A DNA stretch of 64,000 nucleotides. It comes from a virus. The stretch covers positions 62,001 to 126,000 of the IMG/VR virus record IMGVR_UViG_3300023110_001575, one strand, 5' to 3'. The notes below the pieces were generated by a model. It saw only the letters and a program-made list of their open reading frames with translations. It did not search any database and had not been told where the DNA came from. This document shows positions 53,061-60,254 of this stretch, in pieces. How positions within the stretch are numbered: the first letter of the stretch is position 1; every line of letters starts with the position of its first letter. A program made the position numbers and the translations under genes.

Positions 53061-53450
53061 TTATGATACTTCACTTCTTCCTTTATCTATAGGTACAACA
53101 TTAATATAGCCTGCACCTCTGTCTGTATCTAAACCTTCATCTACAAGCATATTGTAAACAATATCTTTAAACCATCTATCAACAATTTCTTCTTCAGGAT
53201 CAACATCTGTTCCATAACCTGCTTCTAAAAGTTGTTTAATAAAATATTCATTCCAATCTAGTTCAAAGAATCCGTTACGAATATTTTCTTCATTCACTTG
53301 CACATCTAAAACACTTACCCATGGCTCTTTTCTTTTTGTTGCATATTCTTTTGGATCTTTCTTTTTTAGAAACTCGAGTTTTTCTTTTTCAAACTTTGCC
53401 TTTTCTTCTTCGGCTTTTTTGTCTCTAACAATTTTATTCCACCATCCCAT
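53061..53450 (-). CDS. Conserved phage-type protein, function unknown
   Basis: 129 residues: a Lys/Glu coiled-coil-like N-terminus (VRDKKAEEEKAKFEKEKLEF), then WVSVLDVQVNEENIRNGFFELDWNEYFIKQLLEAGYG, then an acidic DVDPEEEIVDRWFKDIVYNML. I do not recognise a family with certainty. The ATG overlaps the stop of the small SHOCT-like frame (TAATG), indicating coupling. Confidence 0.6.
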   Translation of the reverse strand: MGWWNKIVRDKKAEEEKAKFEKEKLEFLKKKDPKEYATKRKEPWVSVLDVQVNEENIRNGFFELDWNEYFIKQLLEAGYGTDVDPEEEIVDRWFKDIVYNMLVDEGLDTDRGAGYINVVPIDKGRSEVS

Positions 53451-53536
53451 TATAAGTGTTTCCTTAGTTTTTTGTATTGTTCTTCAGTGACTATCCCACT
53501 AGCGTACTTACTAATTTCCTTATGTTCCCCAGGCAT
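53450..53536 (-). CDS. Very small SHOCT-like protein
   Basis: 28 residues from ATG 53536 to a TAA that overlaps the next ATG (TAATG). EISKYASGIVTEEQYKKLRKHL matches the SHOCT short-domain pattern (L-x-x-x-G-I-(I/V)-T-E-E-(E/Q)-(F/Y)-x-x-x-(K/R)-x-x-L). The start overlaps the end of queE. A longer open frame exists upstream but only as a shadow of queE. No clear ribosome binding site, so it may be translated by coupling. Confidence 0.4.
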   Translation of the reverse strand: MPGEHKEISKYASGIVTEEQYKKLRKHL

Positions 53537-54413
53537 TTCCGAATAGGCTAATGTGGAGTCTTGGAGTGAACCTCCAGCCTCGTTCCATACAGAGCTTCGC
53601 CACCTCTTGTACCGTGATGTTGTACCCTTCCGAGCGACCGCCAAGCGGCATAAGATAGACAGGGCATTCCACACCCGCTGAACGATATTCACTAACTGCT
53701 CTACTAACTTCATCAACATCATCCATATCAGCAACAACAAATTTAAGATACACAGAACTGCTGTCACAACGAGCGTAATCACGCAAGACGTCAGGTTTGA
53801 TAGCTGAATCCCAAGTTTCTCCGCTGACGGATAACTTAGGAGAACAACTAAATGTCCATTCAATTCTGTCATTGTTGTTGATGTAATTGAACAAATCATC
53901 ATGTAAAAATTGTGTAGTGTTTGTTTCAAACGTGACATTTTTTAAATCTTTCATTTTCGGATGTTCAAACAACTCTACGTAGAGTCGTTGCCATGCAAGT
54001 AATGGTTCACCGCCTGTCATAATCAAATGAATATCTTGTCCATTATCTTGTGTCCATTTGCCTTCCGGCAATAAACTAATCAAATGATCTACAACTTCGT
54101 CTACTTCTGCAAGTTTGTTAAAGTGTTTAAACTCTGGATAGATACTAGCATATGTATCACAACCTGTGTGAATAATAGGTAAATCTTCAAATTTTTCTGT
54201 AGTTTCGTGTACGCCTGCGTCAAGTAGTGCCTTTACTTCTGGATTGTAACGATTGCCTTCTGCGTGTTGTTCCCAACGATTCTTGTCTTTTGGTAAGCCA
54301 AAATTCATACAACGAAAGTTGCAACCAAATGTACGTAAAAATACGCTAGGTACTCCTACGTATTTACCCTCACCTTGTACACTATAAAATGCTTCACTGT
54401 AACGTAATTTCAT
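53520..54413 (-). CDS. queE: QueE-like 7-carboxy-7-deazaguanine synthase
   Basis: 297 residues. The start YSEAFYSVQGEGKYVGVPSV is the QueE N-terminus (Q-G-E-G binds substrate), and TGGEPLL follows near 135. The FeS Cys are Cys31 and Cys35 (GCNFRC) with the third, Cys85 in HTGCDTYAS, only after a 49-residue insert; normal QueE has C-x3-C-x2-C or C-x14-C-x2-C. QueE uses radical SAM chemistry to turn 6-carboxytetrahydropterin into CDG, the third step to preQ0. The start overlaps the SGNH gene by 20 bases. Works with the FolE, QueD-like and DpdA-like genes nearby. Confidence 0.8.
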   Translation of the reverse strand: MKLRYSEAFYSVQGEGKYVGVPSVFLRTFGCNFRCMNFGLPKDKNRWEQHAEGNRYNPEVKALLDAGVHETTEKFEDLPIIHTGCDTYASIYPEFKHFNKLAEVDEVVDHLISLLPEGKWTQDNGQDIHLIMTGGEPLLAWQRLYVELFEHPKMKDLKNVTFETNTTQFLHDDLFNYINNNDRIEWTFSCSPKLSVSGETWDSAIKPDVLRDYARCDSSSVYLKFVVADMDDVDEVSRAVSEYRSAGVECPVYLMPLGGRSEGYNITVQEVAKLCMERGWRFTPRLHISLFGNAWGT

Positions 54414-55032
54414 GTGTCTGTTCCTTTATATAATTTGCAATATTTGTACCAAACTCTTTATGCACTCCGTAACCTGGATGACGTTTGTCTTTTGCCAAAT
54501 CACTATCTTTTCTTCTTCTCATAGTATCAATGTCTTCTACTGCAATAAAATCTATGTTATTCCATTTTTCGTGTTGAAAGTGCCAAGGTTTTGCATTAGC
54601 ATGGTAATTGATTATGTTATGCTCGTCTAAGTAAGATTTTGCTACTCTCATGTATAAGTTAGTTGTCCAATTAGAATCATAATCTGTATAAAGATTTTTA
54701 AAATATGATTTAATTGCTTTATCGCCTTTCATACCCCACATCTTTACTTGTACTGAATTCATTGATATTTCGTCAGTTAGTATTGCATGTCTGTTATGAA
54801 ATGTCCATAAACAAATAACTGTGTCACCTTCTTGGTATTCAAATGTCAACAAGTCGTTAAGTATTTCTTTATTTGAATAACCACTCATTCCTTTGTTAAT
54901 GCATTCTAAATTTAACAATTTAGAAACAACAGAAGGCCAAGCAAGTTTGCTCGGCTCTTCATTGTGCGGCCATATATCTTTTAAATTATCACCGTATGTC
55001 AAACTACAACCAAATGCAATTAACCTTGCCAT
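54394..55032 (-). CDS. SGNH hydrolase-like protein
   Basis: 212 residues. LIAFGCSLTYGDNL at 4-17 is block I with Gly-Cys-Ser, NKGMSGYSN is block II-like, and HPGYGVHKEFGTNIANYI near the end supplies the late His. Same unusual Cys-Ser pattern as the plus-strand proteins at 108 and 7271, linking the two parts of the genome. Start overlaps the stop of a 39-residue frame upstream. Substrate unknown. Confidence 0.58.
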   Translation of the reverse strand: MARLIAFGCSLTYGDNLKDIWPHNEEPSKLAWPSVVSKLLNLECINKGMSGYSNKEILNDLLTFEYQEGDTVICLWTFHNRHAILTDEISMNSVQVKMWGMKGDKAIKSYFKNLYTDYDSNWTTNLYMRVAKSYLDEHNIINYHANAKPWHFQHEKWNNIDFIAVEDIDTMRRRKDSDLAKDKRHPGYGVHKEFGTNIANYIKEQTHEITLQ

Positions 55033-55139
55033 TCTGCTTTTGCCTTGATAAATCTTTCTGCTAGATCGTATTTAAGTTGCAGATTAAAAATGGTTGTAGT
55101 GTTATAAGGTTGTGTAAAAGAATAATTAATTTCAAACAT
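55020..55139 (-). CDS. Small protein of unknown function (39 residues)
   Basis: ATG at 55139 overlaps the folE stop (TAATG) and its TAA at 55020-55022 lies inside the start region of the SGNH gene. The peptide has a Tyr/Thr-rich start (NYSFTQPYNTTTIF) and a Lys/Ala-rich helical end (LAERFIKAKAEWQG). The perfect fit between two coupled genes is the main support; it fills the only gap there. Function unknown. Confidence 0.55.
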   Translation of the reverse strand: MFEINYSFTQPYNTTTIFNLQLKYDLAERFIKAKAEWQG

Positions 55140-55822
55140 TAGCAAGCAAATTCCTGTTGTAGTTTGATGTTGTCAAAGAACTCTTTCTTAGTTGTAGGAT
55201 CATCTTTAAAACTACCTCTTAGCACAGTTGTTTGTGTAAGTGAACTATGTGCCATAATTCCGCGATTCTCGCAGCAGCCGTGTGTTGCTTGAATGTATAC
55301 ACCTAAGTGCTCGGCACCTGTCGCTTTTTGAATCTCACGTGCAATATCATTTGCAAGTTCTTCTTGCAGTGTGCCGCGTCTTGCACACCACTGTGCAATT
55401 CGTGTATATTTAGAAAGACCAATTAATTTTTCAGCAGCAATAATACCAATGTATGCAGTGCCAACAACAGGCTGGTGATGATGTGAACACATTGATTTAA
55501 GTTCACTGCGTACTACTAGCATACCTTCATAACGGTCTTCCGAATCATTTGGAAATGCTGTTGCATCAGGCTTAGGATCATAACGTCCTGCCATAATTTC
55601 ATTTATATACATTTTTGCTAGACGTCTGCCTGTATCCTTTGAATTAGGATCATTTACAATGTCAATACAAAGACTTTCAAGAACGCTTTCGAACTTAGGT
55701 GTAAGTTCTTCTATAAGGGCTTCTTTGTCACCTTTTTGCATAACATATGATATGTTATCGCCAGCCCAGTAACGTTTACCAGCATCTTCTAATCGTTGTT
55801 TTAGTTCTAAACTTTTTGTCAT
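55139..55822 (-). CDS. folE: GTP cyclohydrolase I
   Basis: 227 residues. SMCSHHHQPVVGTAYIGII contains the zinc Cys and His and GCCENRGIMAHSS the second Cys, both as in FolE; LSKYTRIAQWCARRGTLQEELANDI is also canonical. It opens GTP to dihydroneopterin triphosphate, the entry to the queuosine/preQ0 and folate routes. With the QueD-like, QueE and DpdA-like genes nearby, supply for DNA modification is the likely use. Own promoter at 55862-55890, followed by a small leader hairpin. Confidence 0.88.
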   Translation of the reverse strand: MTKSLELKQRLEDAGKRYWAGDNISYVMQKGDKEALIEELTPKFESVLESLCIDIVNDPNSKDTGRRLAKMYINEIMAGRYDPKPDATAFPNDSEDRYEGMLVVRSELKSMCSHHHQPVVGTAYIGIIAAEKLIGLSKYTRIAQWCARRGTLQEELANDIAREIQKATGAEHLGVYIQATHGCCENRGIMAHSSLTQTTVLRGSFKDDPTTKKEFFDNIKLQQEFAC

Positions 55823-55837
55823 TTATTTCTCCGAGTT

Positions 55838-55855
55838 ATAGACGAGGATGTCTAT
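55838..55855 (-). promoter_or_regulatory. Short hairpin in the folE leader
   Basis: ATAGAC (55838-55843) pairs with GTCTAT (55850-55855) over a six-base loop between the promoter and the folE ribosome binding site. Too small to be a preQ1-type riboswitch by itself; may stabilise the 5' end. Confidence 0.3.
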
Positions 55856-55861
55856 TAATTT

Positions 55862-55890
55862 AATATACCATGTATTTAGGTTTTTGTCAA
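55862..55890 (-). promoter_or_regulatory. Sigma70-type promoter of folE
   Basis: Minus strand: TTGACA (55885-55890), 17-base spacer, TATATT (55862-55867). The -35 overlaps the stop of the upstream small gene. The region from -35 to -10 is similar to the promoter of the VWA gene. Confidence 0.7.
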
Positions 55891-56138
55891 GATATTTCTT
55901 CAATATCTGTTACATCACTAAAAGGAACTACACGTTTGATAAATTGTTTCTCAGCATCTTTAATTTCGTACAGTTCTCTTTTGCTATCTTGAGATAATAG
56001 AACACCTTCTCTTTCTAGTTCGACATATGCATTAACCGGAAGATCTGCCATGCTATACATTCCACCAAGTCTGCCAAATTTGTCTACAGGCCATTCTGCT
56101 TTATACTTGCATTTATATTCTTTATATTCAGTACTCAC
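55887..56138 (-). CDS. Small protein of unknown function
   Basis: 83 residues: a basic start (EYKEYKCKYKAEWPVDKFGRLGG), YSMADLPVNAYVELEREGVLLSQ, and an acidic end. No recognised family. Its start overlaps the PRTase gene by 11 bases. Confidence 0.55.
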   Translation of the reverse strand: MSTEYKEYKCKYKAEWPVDKFGRLGGMYSMADLPVNAYVELEREGVLLSQDSKRELYEIKDAEKQFIKRVVPFSDVTDIEEIS

Positions 56139-56712
56139 TTACATTCTCCCAAGGATAAACTAACCAAACATCTTCTTCTGCTTTATTGATTTCGTGTGCG
56201 TAATAACGAACTAATCCGCAGTCACTTGCTAAATTTTCAGTTAAAGTTGCGAAACGAACGTTTTGGTCCCAAACTCTGTTCCATCGATCATGATCGGGTA
56301 AACAACCACTAGTCCAGTCTTTTACAATCCAGTTAAATGTTGTACCAGTGTCGTTAATATCGTCTACAATAAGAATATTACTTTTGTTTTCAATAGTAAT
56401 AATATCAACACCTGCACTTGCTTGAATGTCTTGATTATGAGTTTGAATTTTCATATCTTCATATCCAAATGCATCTTCTGCCATCCAACAGTTGCTTTCG
56501 TTTCCGTAACCTTCATTGTCATCACGCAAACTAACCTTTAGTGCTTCGCAACGAATACCAGTCATGTTAGAAATAATAGTTGCAGGAATGTTACCACCTC
56601 GTGTAATACCTACAATGTAATCAGGACGCCAATTATCTTTATACATCTGCATGACAATACTTGCACACATCTTTTCTACGTCTTGCCACGAATAATAATG
56701 TTTCTTAATCAT
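56128..56712 (-). CDS. Phosphoribosyltransferase-like protein
   Basis: About 194 residues from ATG 56712 (ATGATTAA overlap with the upstream stop); ATG 56727 adds five residues. ILIVDDINDTGTTFN is the PRPP-binding motif of type I phosphoribosyltransferases, and VGITRGGNIPATIIS an earlier loop. It resembles hypoxanthine/xanthine-type enzymes of base salvage. An insert between the two motifs (EGYGNESNCWMAEDAFGYED) is unusual. In a phage making deazaguanine it could serve salvage of purines or of a deazapurine base; that is inference. Confidence 0.65.
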   Translation of the reverse strand: MIKKHYYSWQDVEKMCASIVMQMYKDNWRPDYIVGITRGGNIPATIISNMTGIRCEALKVSLRDDNEGYGNESNCWMAEDAFGYEDMKIQTHNQDIQASAGVDIITIENKSNILIVDDINDTGTTFNWIVKDWTSGCLPDHDRWNRVWDQNVRFATLTENLASDCGLVRYYAHEINKAEEDVWLVYPWENVSEY

Positions 56713-56932
56713 TCTTTTTCCACTCATCCATTTCAGTTTTTATATCAGTAATTTGTTCGTTTGCAATACCAGCAGCCATTGATTGAACTTGTTCTAGTAA
56801 GTGCCTACAAGTAGATTCGTCATATTGTTTATAACTAATTTCAGCAAATTCATTACGAATACGATGTGCTTGTATACACAAATCTTTCATTGCATTTATA
56901 CGTCTAATCCATTCTTCAATTGGATGTTGCAT
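56705..56932 (-). CDS. Small helical protein of unknown function
   Basis: 75 residues, nearly all helix: IEEWIRRINAMKDLCIQAHRIRNEFAEI, then CRHLLEQVQSMAAGIANEQITDIKTEMDEW. No family recognised. Start overlaps the upstream stop (TAATG-like), end overlaps the PRTase start. Confidence 0.55.
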   Translation of the reverse strand: MQHPIEEWIRRINAMKDLCIQAHRIRNEFAEISYKQYDESTCRHLLEQVQSMAAGIANEQITDIKTEMDEWKKND

Positions 56933-57315
56933 TAAAATGGTACCTCTGCTTCTGGTTCGTGATTACCTTTATAGTCTTGATGAACCATTTTGTAAATTGA
57001 TTCAAAGTTTTTAAAAGCTTTTTCTAAACCGGGATAATGTTGACACATATCTTTAATTTTATTTAATGAAGGCATTGTATCTACAAATTCAGTTTGTTCC
57101 CAAGTAATATTGTCACTCCAGTGTGTATCATCAATTGTGATGGTTAAATTACCATCACTAATAGTACTGGCATTATTAATATTAATGTCTGATATATTAA
57201 ATGTTAAATCTTCGTCAGAAATAATGTCTATAGTTGCTGTTGTGATATCACTTATACTAGTTGAATATGTGTGGTCTGTACTTGTACCAAAAATAATATC
57301 ATCATCATTACCCAT
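56932..57315 (-). CDS. Conserved phage-type protein, function unknown
   Basis: About 127 residues from ATG 57315; an upstream ATG at 57348 lies in the glycosyltransferase gene and is less likely. The first 80 residues are Ser/Thr/Asp/Ile-rich beta-like sequence (DIISDEDLTFNISDININN) and the C-terminal part (MPSLNKIKDMCQHYPGLEKAFKNFESIYKMV) is helical. The C-terminal segment recalls a small protein of T4-like cyanophages; I cannot name a function. Confidence 0.5.
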   Translation of the reverse strand: MGNDDDIIFGTSTDHTYSTSISDITTATIDIISDEDLTFNISDININNASTISDGNLTITIDDTHWSDNITWEQTEFVDTMPSLNKIKDMCQHYPGLEKAFKNFESIYKMVHQDYKGNHEPEAEVPF

Positions 57316-58366
57316 CTGCAATATTCCTGTATAGTTCGGTTCCGTCAAAAAATTCTTTGTTAAGTTTAGTGCGCTGTTTTTCTAAACTTATAAGATAGTC
57401 ATCGTAGTTTTCCATATAGTCAACAATCTTGGCAGCAATGTCTCCTCTATGTTTTCTATATGCACTATAATCTTCAGTCCATTGACTAGGATATTTAAAT
57501 TCGGGCAATGCCATTTCTGAATAACTTAATCTATCAGGTACCATAGGAATAGCATCTACTAGAGCGCCTTCGTACCAACTGATACCTAGTGTTTCTTGTA
57601 AGTTAGCACTAAACACAAGTTTTGCTTCTCCTAACAAGTTGTGATATTCATTTTTAGTAAGCGTTTGCTCTTGACATACAACAAATTCATATTCGGGTAG
57701 TTGTTGTTTTAAATCATGGAATATATCAACTTGTTTTTCTGGAGCAATACGATGCGGGAAAAGAATTAGATCACGCTTCTCCATACCTTTGTATTGATCT
57801 AAACTGCTACGTAAATATTCCATAGGCCAACCTACACGATGTGTTTTATCTATATCAACTTGATAATCTTCACCTAATGTATCTGCAAACATTTCAATAT
57901 GAAAGTCAGTTGCAAAAAAGTTATCATCATAACATTCAAACATTGACATTTCAGCATGTCTTACCCAGGGCTTATCTCCAATCAACCTGCCAAGAAAGTC
58001 ATGAGGGTCATAACTACCAGCATGCCAAAGCCCGCCGATGCTAACATCAACGTCCAAGAGTTCTGCCATATAACGTAACTGAATAACAGTAGGGTTCCAA
58101 GCATCGGTATATAAGAAATAATCTCCATTTTGAATTTGCCCTTTACAAAACATTTCGCCTATGATTTCTAGTTGTTTTGATTTGTAAACATTGGTTCCGC
58201 CAAAATTGAGAAATGCCCCAGGCGTTGTTGCCTGAGGCGTCTCGCCACCACTGATGACTTTTACATTTTCGTTTGTAGATCGTGATAGTTGCTTTGGAAG
58301 GTAATCTTTCCATTGCTTAGTGTAGCGTGTATCAACTGCTTCAATATCTACAATATAAATTGTCAT
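57308..58366 (-). CDS. GT-B glycosyltransferase (GT4-like)
   Basis: 352 residues. The second half has FPHRIAPEKQVDIFHDL, then KLVFSANLQETLGISWYEGALVDAIPMVP, the GT4 pattern in which E-x-x-x-x-x-x-x-E binds the sugar nucleotide. The N-terminal half (YIVDIEAVDTRYTKQW, then FLYTDAWNPTV) would be the acceptor domain. As in T-even phages, a glycosyltransferase near DNA-modification genes could glycosylate modified bases; virion or host glycan targets are alternatives. Starts in a TAATG overlap. Confidence 0.68.
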   Translation of the reverse strand: MTIYIVDIEAVDTRYTKQWKDYLPKQLSRSTNENVKVISGGETPQATTPGAFLNFGGTNVYKSKQLEIIGEMFCKGQIQNGDYFLYTDAWNPTVIQLRYMAELLDVDVSIGGLWHAGSYDPHDFLGRLIGDKPWVRHAEMSMFECYDDNFFATDFHIEMFADTLGEDYQVDIDKTHRVGWPMEYLRSSLDQYKGMEKRDLILFPHRIAPEKQVDIFHDLKQQLPEYEFVVCQEQTLTKNEYHNLLGEAKLVFSANLQETLGISWYEGALVDAIPMVPDRLSYSEMALPEFKYPSQWTEDYSAYRKHRGDIAAKIVDYMENYDDYLISLEKQRTKLNKEFFDGTELYRNIADG

Positions 58367-58578
58367 TAATGTCTCCGATTGTTAAAACTTCGACTTGCGT
58401 TACGTGACTTAGCACGTAAATAATTTTGATATTTAATATAAGATTGCCAAATAGGCGCATCTTTTTTATACAAATCAGCCTCGTTAAAGACTTTACCTTC
58501 AAAGCGACAATAGTCGCGGAACTTATCCAAATCATTAAACACTTTTGTATAAGCGTCACGATTGAACTTAATAGTCAT
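58366..58578 (-). CDS. Small basic protein of unknown function
   Basis: 70 residues, rich in Lys, Arg, Tyr and Asn (FNRDAYTKVFNDLDKFRDYCRFEGK, then IKYQNYLRAKSRNASRSFNNRRH). Possibly nucleic-acid binding from charge alone. AAAGGAA precedes the ATG and its stop overlaps the glycosyltransferase start. Confidence 0.55.
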   Translation of the reverse strand: MTIKFNRDAYTKVFNDLDKFRDYCRFEGKVFNEADLYKKDAPIWQSYIKYQNYLRAKSRNASRSFNNRRH

Positions 58579-58596
58579 TTACCTAATTCCTTTTTA

Positions 58597-59064
58597 CTAT
58601 GGGTAAACAATTTGACAGCCATTTTCGCCATCTTCGGCGACATCAATAACAACAAAGCGGCCGGGATACTTTGCGTTAATCTGTGTGTACAAGTCATCTG
58701 CGATCATTTCGCACGACTTGTGATTTAGTTCAATAACCTTGTCGTCATAAAGACTTTCTAGCCAACGCTTGAACTGAATAAATTCAATGTCACGATCATT
58801 ATGTGTAACTTGAATTTGTACCTTAAAATGAAAGATGTGTCTATGAGCCACACCTAAAAAACTTACGTCATCCCAGCCACCTGTTGCTAGTGCTGGATCG
58901 TCTTTTGCCGCAGGATAAAGATGGATACCTTCTTTACGGAATGTTACCCAAATACTACGTTTTGCATTTTCTAATCTGTGTGAAATACTCAATTTTTTAT
59001 CTTCCTGTCGCATTTTCCAAAGCATCCAATCATAATAACGCTTAGGTTCTTTGTCTCTACTCAT
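58597..59064 (-). CDS. queD: QueD-like 6-carboxytetrahydropterin synthase
   Basis: 155 residues. FLGVAHRHIFHFKVQIQVTH gives a His-x-His strand like the zinc site of QueD/6-pyruvoyltetrahydropterin synthase, DIEFIQFKRWLESL matches the D-F-x-x-L-K segment, LNHKSCEMIADDLYTQI the Glu/Cys helix, and VVIDVAEDGENGCQIVY the final E-T-x-x-x-x-A-x-Y-like strand. The enzyme makes 6-carboxytetrahydropterin for QueE. The match is partial, and the first zinc His is not certain. Start overlaps the upstream gene by eight bases. Confidence 0.6.
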   Translation of the reverse strand: MSRDKEPKRYYDWMLWKMRQEDKKLSISHRLENAKRSIWVTFRKEGIHLYPAAKDDPALATGGWDDVSFLGVAHRHIFHFKVQIQVTHNDRDIEFIQFKRWLESLYDDKVIELNHKSCEMIADDLYTQINAKYPGRFVVIDVAEDGENGCQIVYP

Positions 59065-59611
59065 TTACTATAGTACCATTTTCAATACTTGTCAACTCGA
59101 TAATTTCATCAGATCCATAATTAGACCAGTCAGTAAATTTTTTCCTATCCATTAAGTCGTGTAAACTATGACACCAAACACCTGGATTAGTTGCCTTAAA
59201 ATCTTTATCATCAATTTTCAACATAGTGTTATAATTCCATAGTTTGATATATGGAATAGGAACTCTTAGTTGCGGAATAAAATTTTCGTATTCTGTTAAA
59301 CCACTTTCTAGAAATGCTTCTGCAAGTGCAATAGGAATATCTAAACTGCAATAATAGTCTTCATTTAGACAATCCTTGATCATTGATTCCCACCATTCCC
59401 AGTCTTCATCTGTATCAGGATTAAAACTATGATTAGCACCAAAAAACAAATGCTTAATTTTATTCAAATTAGCAATGCCCTTGATTTCTTCTAAAGGCTG
59501 TTTGCCTGTAATAAACAAAGTTTTTAAACCAAATGCAGGTGTACGTTCTACTTCGTTACCAATGAAGTAAACAGCATCATCTGCTGAACCTGTAGCATAA
59601 TCTCTATTCAT
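59057..59611 (-). CDS. Protein of unknown function
   Basis: About 184 residues from ATG 59611, with GGGAGG ten bases upstream and a TAATG overlap with the preceding stop. DYATGSADDAVYFIGNEVERTPAFGLKTLFITG at the N-terminus suggests a Rossmann-like or other alpha/beta fold; LKHLFFGANHSFNP-like and CSLDIPIALAEAFLESGL segments follow. No family recognised. Lies between the DUF2693-like gene and the QueD-like gene, so a part in deazaguanine metabolism is possible but unsupported. Confidence 0.6.
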   Translation of the reverse strand: MNRDYATGSADDAVYFIGNEVERTPAFGLKTLFITGKQPLEEIKGIANLNKIKHLFFGANHSFNPDTDEDWEWWESMIKDCLNEDYYCSLDIPIALAEAFLESGLTEYENFIPQLRVPIPYIKLWNYNTMLKIDDKDFKATNPGVWCHSLHDLMDRKKFTDWSNYGSDEIIELTSIENGTIVNE

Positions 59612-59925
59612 TAATATTGAGCCTCCCATTCGTTGCCGCCGTTACCATATTGAAGAACTTCTACTTTTTTAACACGATCATATCTAAAACTTCTAAAACC
59701 GTTTGATTCAATAGCCCATACAACAACATTTTTTTCATGTTTTTGTGTTGTATCTTTCTTTGGGTCTGGAAAGAAAGACGGCATAAGAGTACAAGGCATC
59801 ACTCTTTCAGTGCCGTCTAATTTGTTAAAAGTTACTTCAACTACTTCTTTTTCTAATAGCGCAACTAATTCATCTTTTGTAGGAATACCCTTTAGGGCTG
59901 CTACTGTTTCTTCAACTTTTGCCAT
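59611..59925 (-). CDS. DUF2693-like phage protein
   Basis: About 104 residues from ATG 59925, with AAGG upstream; the frame is open to 59979 but has no ribosome binding site there. VEVTFNKLDGTERVMPCTLMPSFFP and VVVWAIESNGFRSFRYDRVKKVE form an SH3-like barrel reminiscent of DUF2693 proteins of T4-like phages (F-x-K-x-D-G-x-x-R-x-M-x-C-T-L). Function unknown. Own promoter inside the upstream small gene. Confidence 0.6.
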   Translation of the reverse strand: MAKVEETVAALKGIPTKDELVALLEKEVVEVTFNKLDGTERVMPCTLMPSFFPDPKKDTTQKHEKNVVVWAIESNGFRSFRYDRVKKVEVLQYGNGGNEWEAQY

Positions 59926-60088
59926 TTTTAACCTTATACATCTCGTTCCAAATGTCCCAACGTTTTTTATTGTACTCATTTATTTGTTCATTAGTATAAT
60001 TGTTTTTATGCATACTGTCAATGATTTTTTCAATTTCTTCTAAAGCCATTTCTAATGCTTCTAATCTAAGTTCTTTTTCCGAGCGCAA
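59912..60088 (-). CDS. Small helical protein (58 residues)
   Basis: TTG at 60088 or ATG at 60049 to TGA at 59912-59914. The peptide is a plausible charged helix pair (EKELRLEALEMALEEIEKII, then YTNEQINEYNKKRWDIWNEMYK). It fills the gap between the 60066 and 59925 genes and overlaps both, as in the rest of the operon. Function unknown. It also contains the promoter at 59993-60021. Confidence 0.55.
   Translation of the reverse strand: MRSEKELRLEALEMALEEIEKIIDSMHKNNYTNEQINEYNKKRWDIWNEMYKVKNGKS
59993..60021 (-). promoter_or_regulatory. Sigma70-type promoter
   Basis: Minus strand: TTGACA (60016-60021), 17-base spacer, TATACT (59993-59998). Start expected near 59986, about 60 bases before the DUF2693-like ATG at 59925; would drive the genes down to the QueD-like gene. 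Confidence 0.6.
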
Positions 60089-60254
60089 TGATATTCTCCA
60101 GTCTGTGTATTTCGTCTTTATACCAAAGTTTTTTTGTTTTTAATTTCCTAATTGCGTCATCTACAATGTATGATTTTTCAAGTTCAATAATTTCTTCATC
60201 TAGTTTTCTGTGCTTTCTTTTCAGTTCGACTAAATGTTCTTCATGTCCCATCAT
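60066..60254 (-). CDS. Small coiled-coil protein of unknown function
   Basis: 62 residues with heptad-like charged helices (HLVELKRKHRKLDEEIIELEKSY, then IRKLKTKKLWYKDEIHRLENII). Its ATG lies in a TAATG overlap with the transglycosylase stop. No known family; could be a small partner of that enzyme by position only. Confidence 0.55.
   Translation of the reverse strand: MMGHEEHLVELKRKHRKLDEEIIELEKSYIVDDAIRKLKTKKLWYKDEIHRLENIIALGKRT

Noticed and set aside
53450-53938. 162-residue frame on the minus strand over queE
   Set aside because: Most of it is a shadow of queE in another frame; only the last 28 codons, outside or at the end of queE, look like a real small gene.
55838-55855. folE leader hairpin as a preQ1 riboswitch
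   Set aside because: Only a 6-bp stem with no pseudoknot tail or conserved aptamer bases visible.
59067-59095. TTGACA-17-TATAGT on the minus strand before the QueD-like gene
   Set aside because: The start point would fall after the gene's ATG, so it could not drive this gene; probably chance in AT-rich coding sequence.
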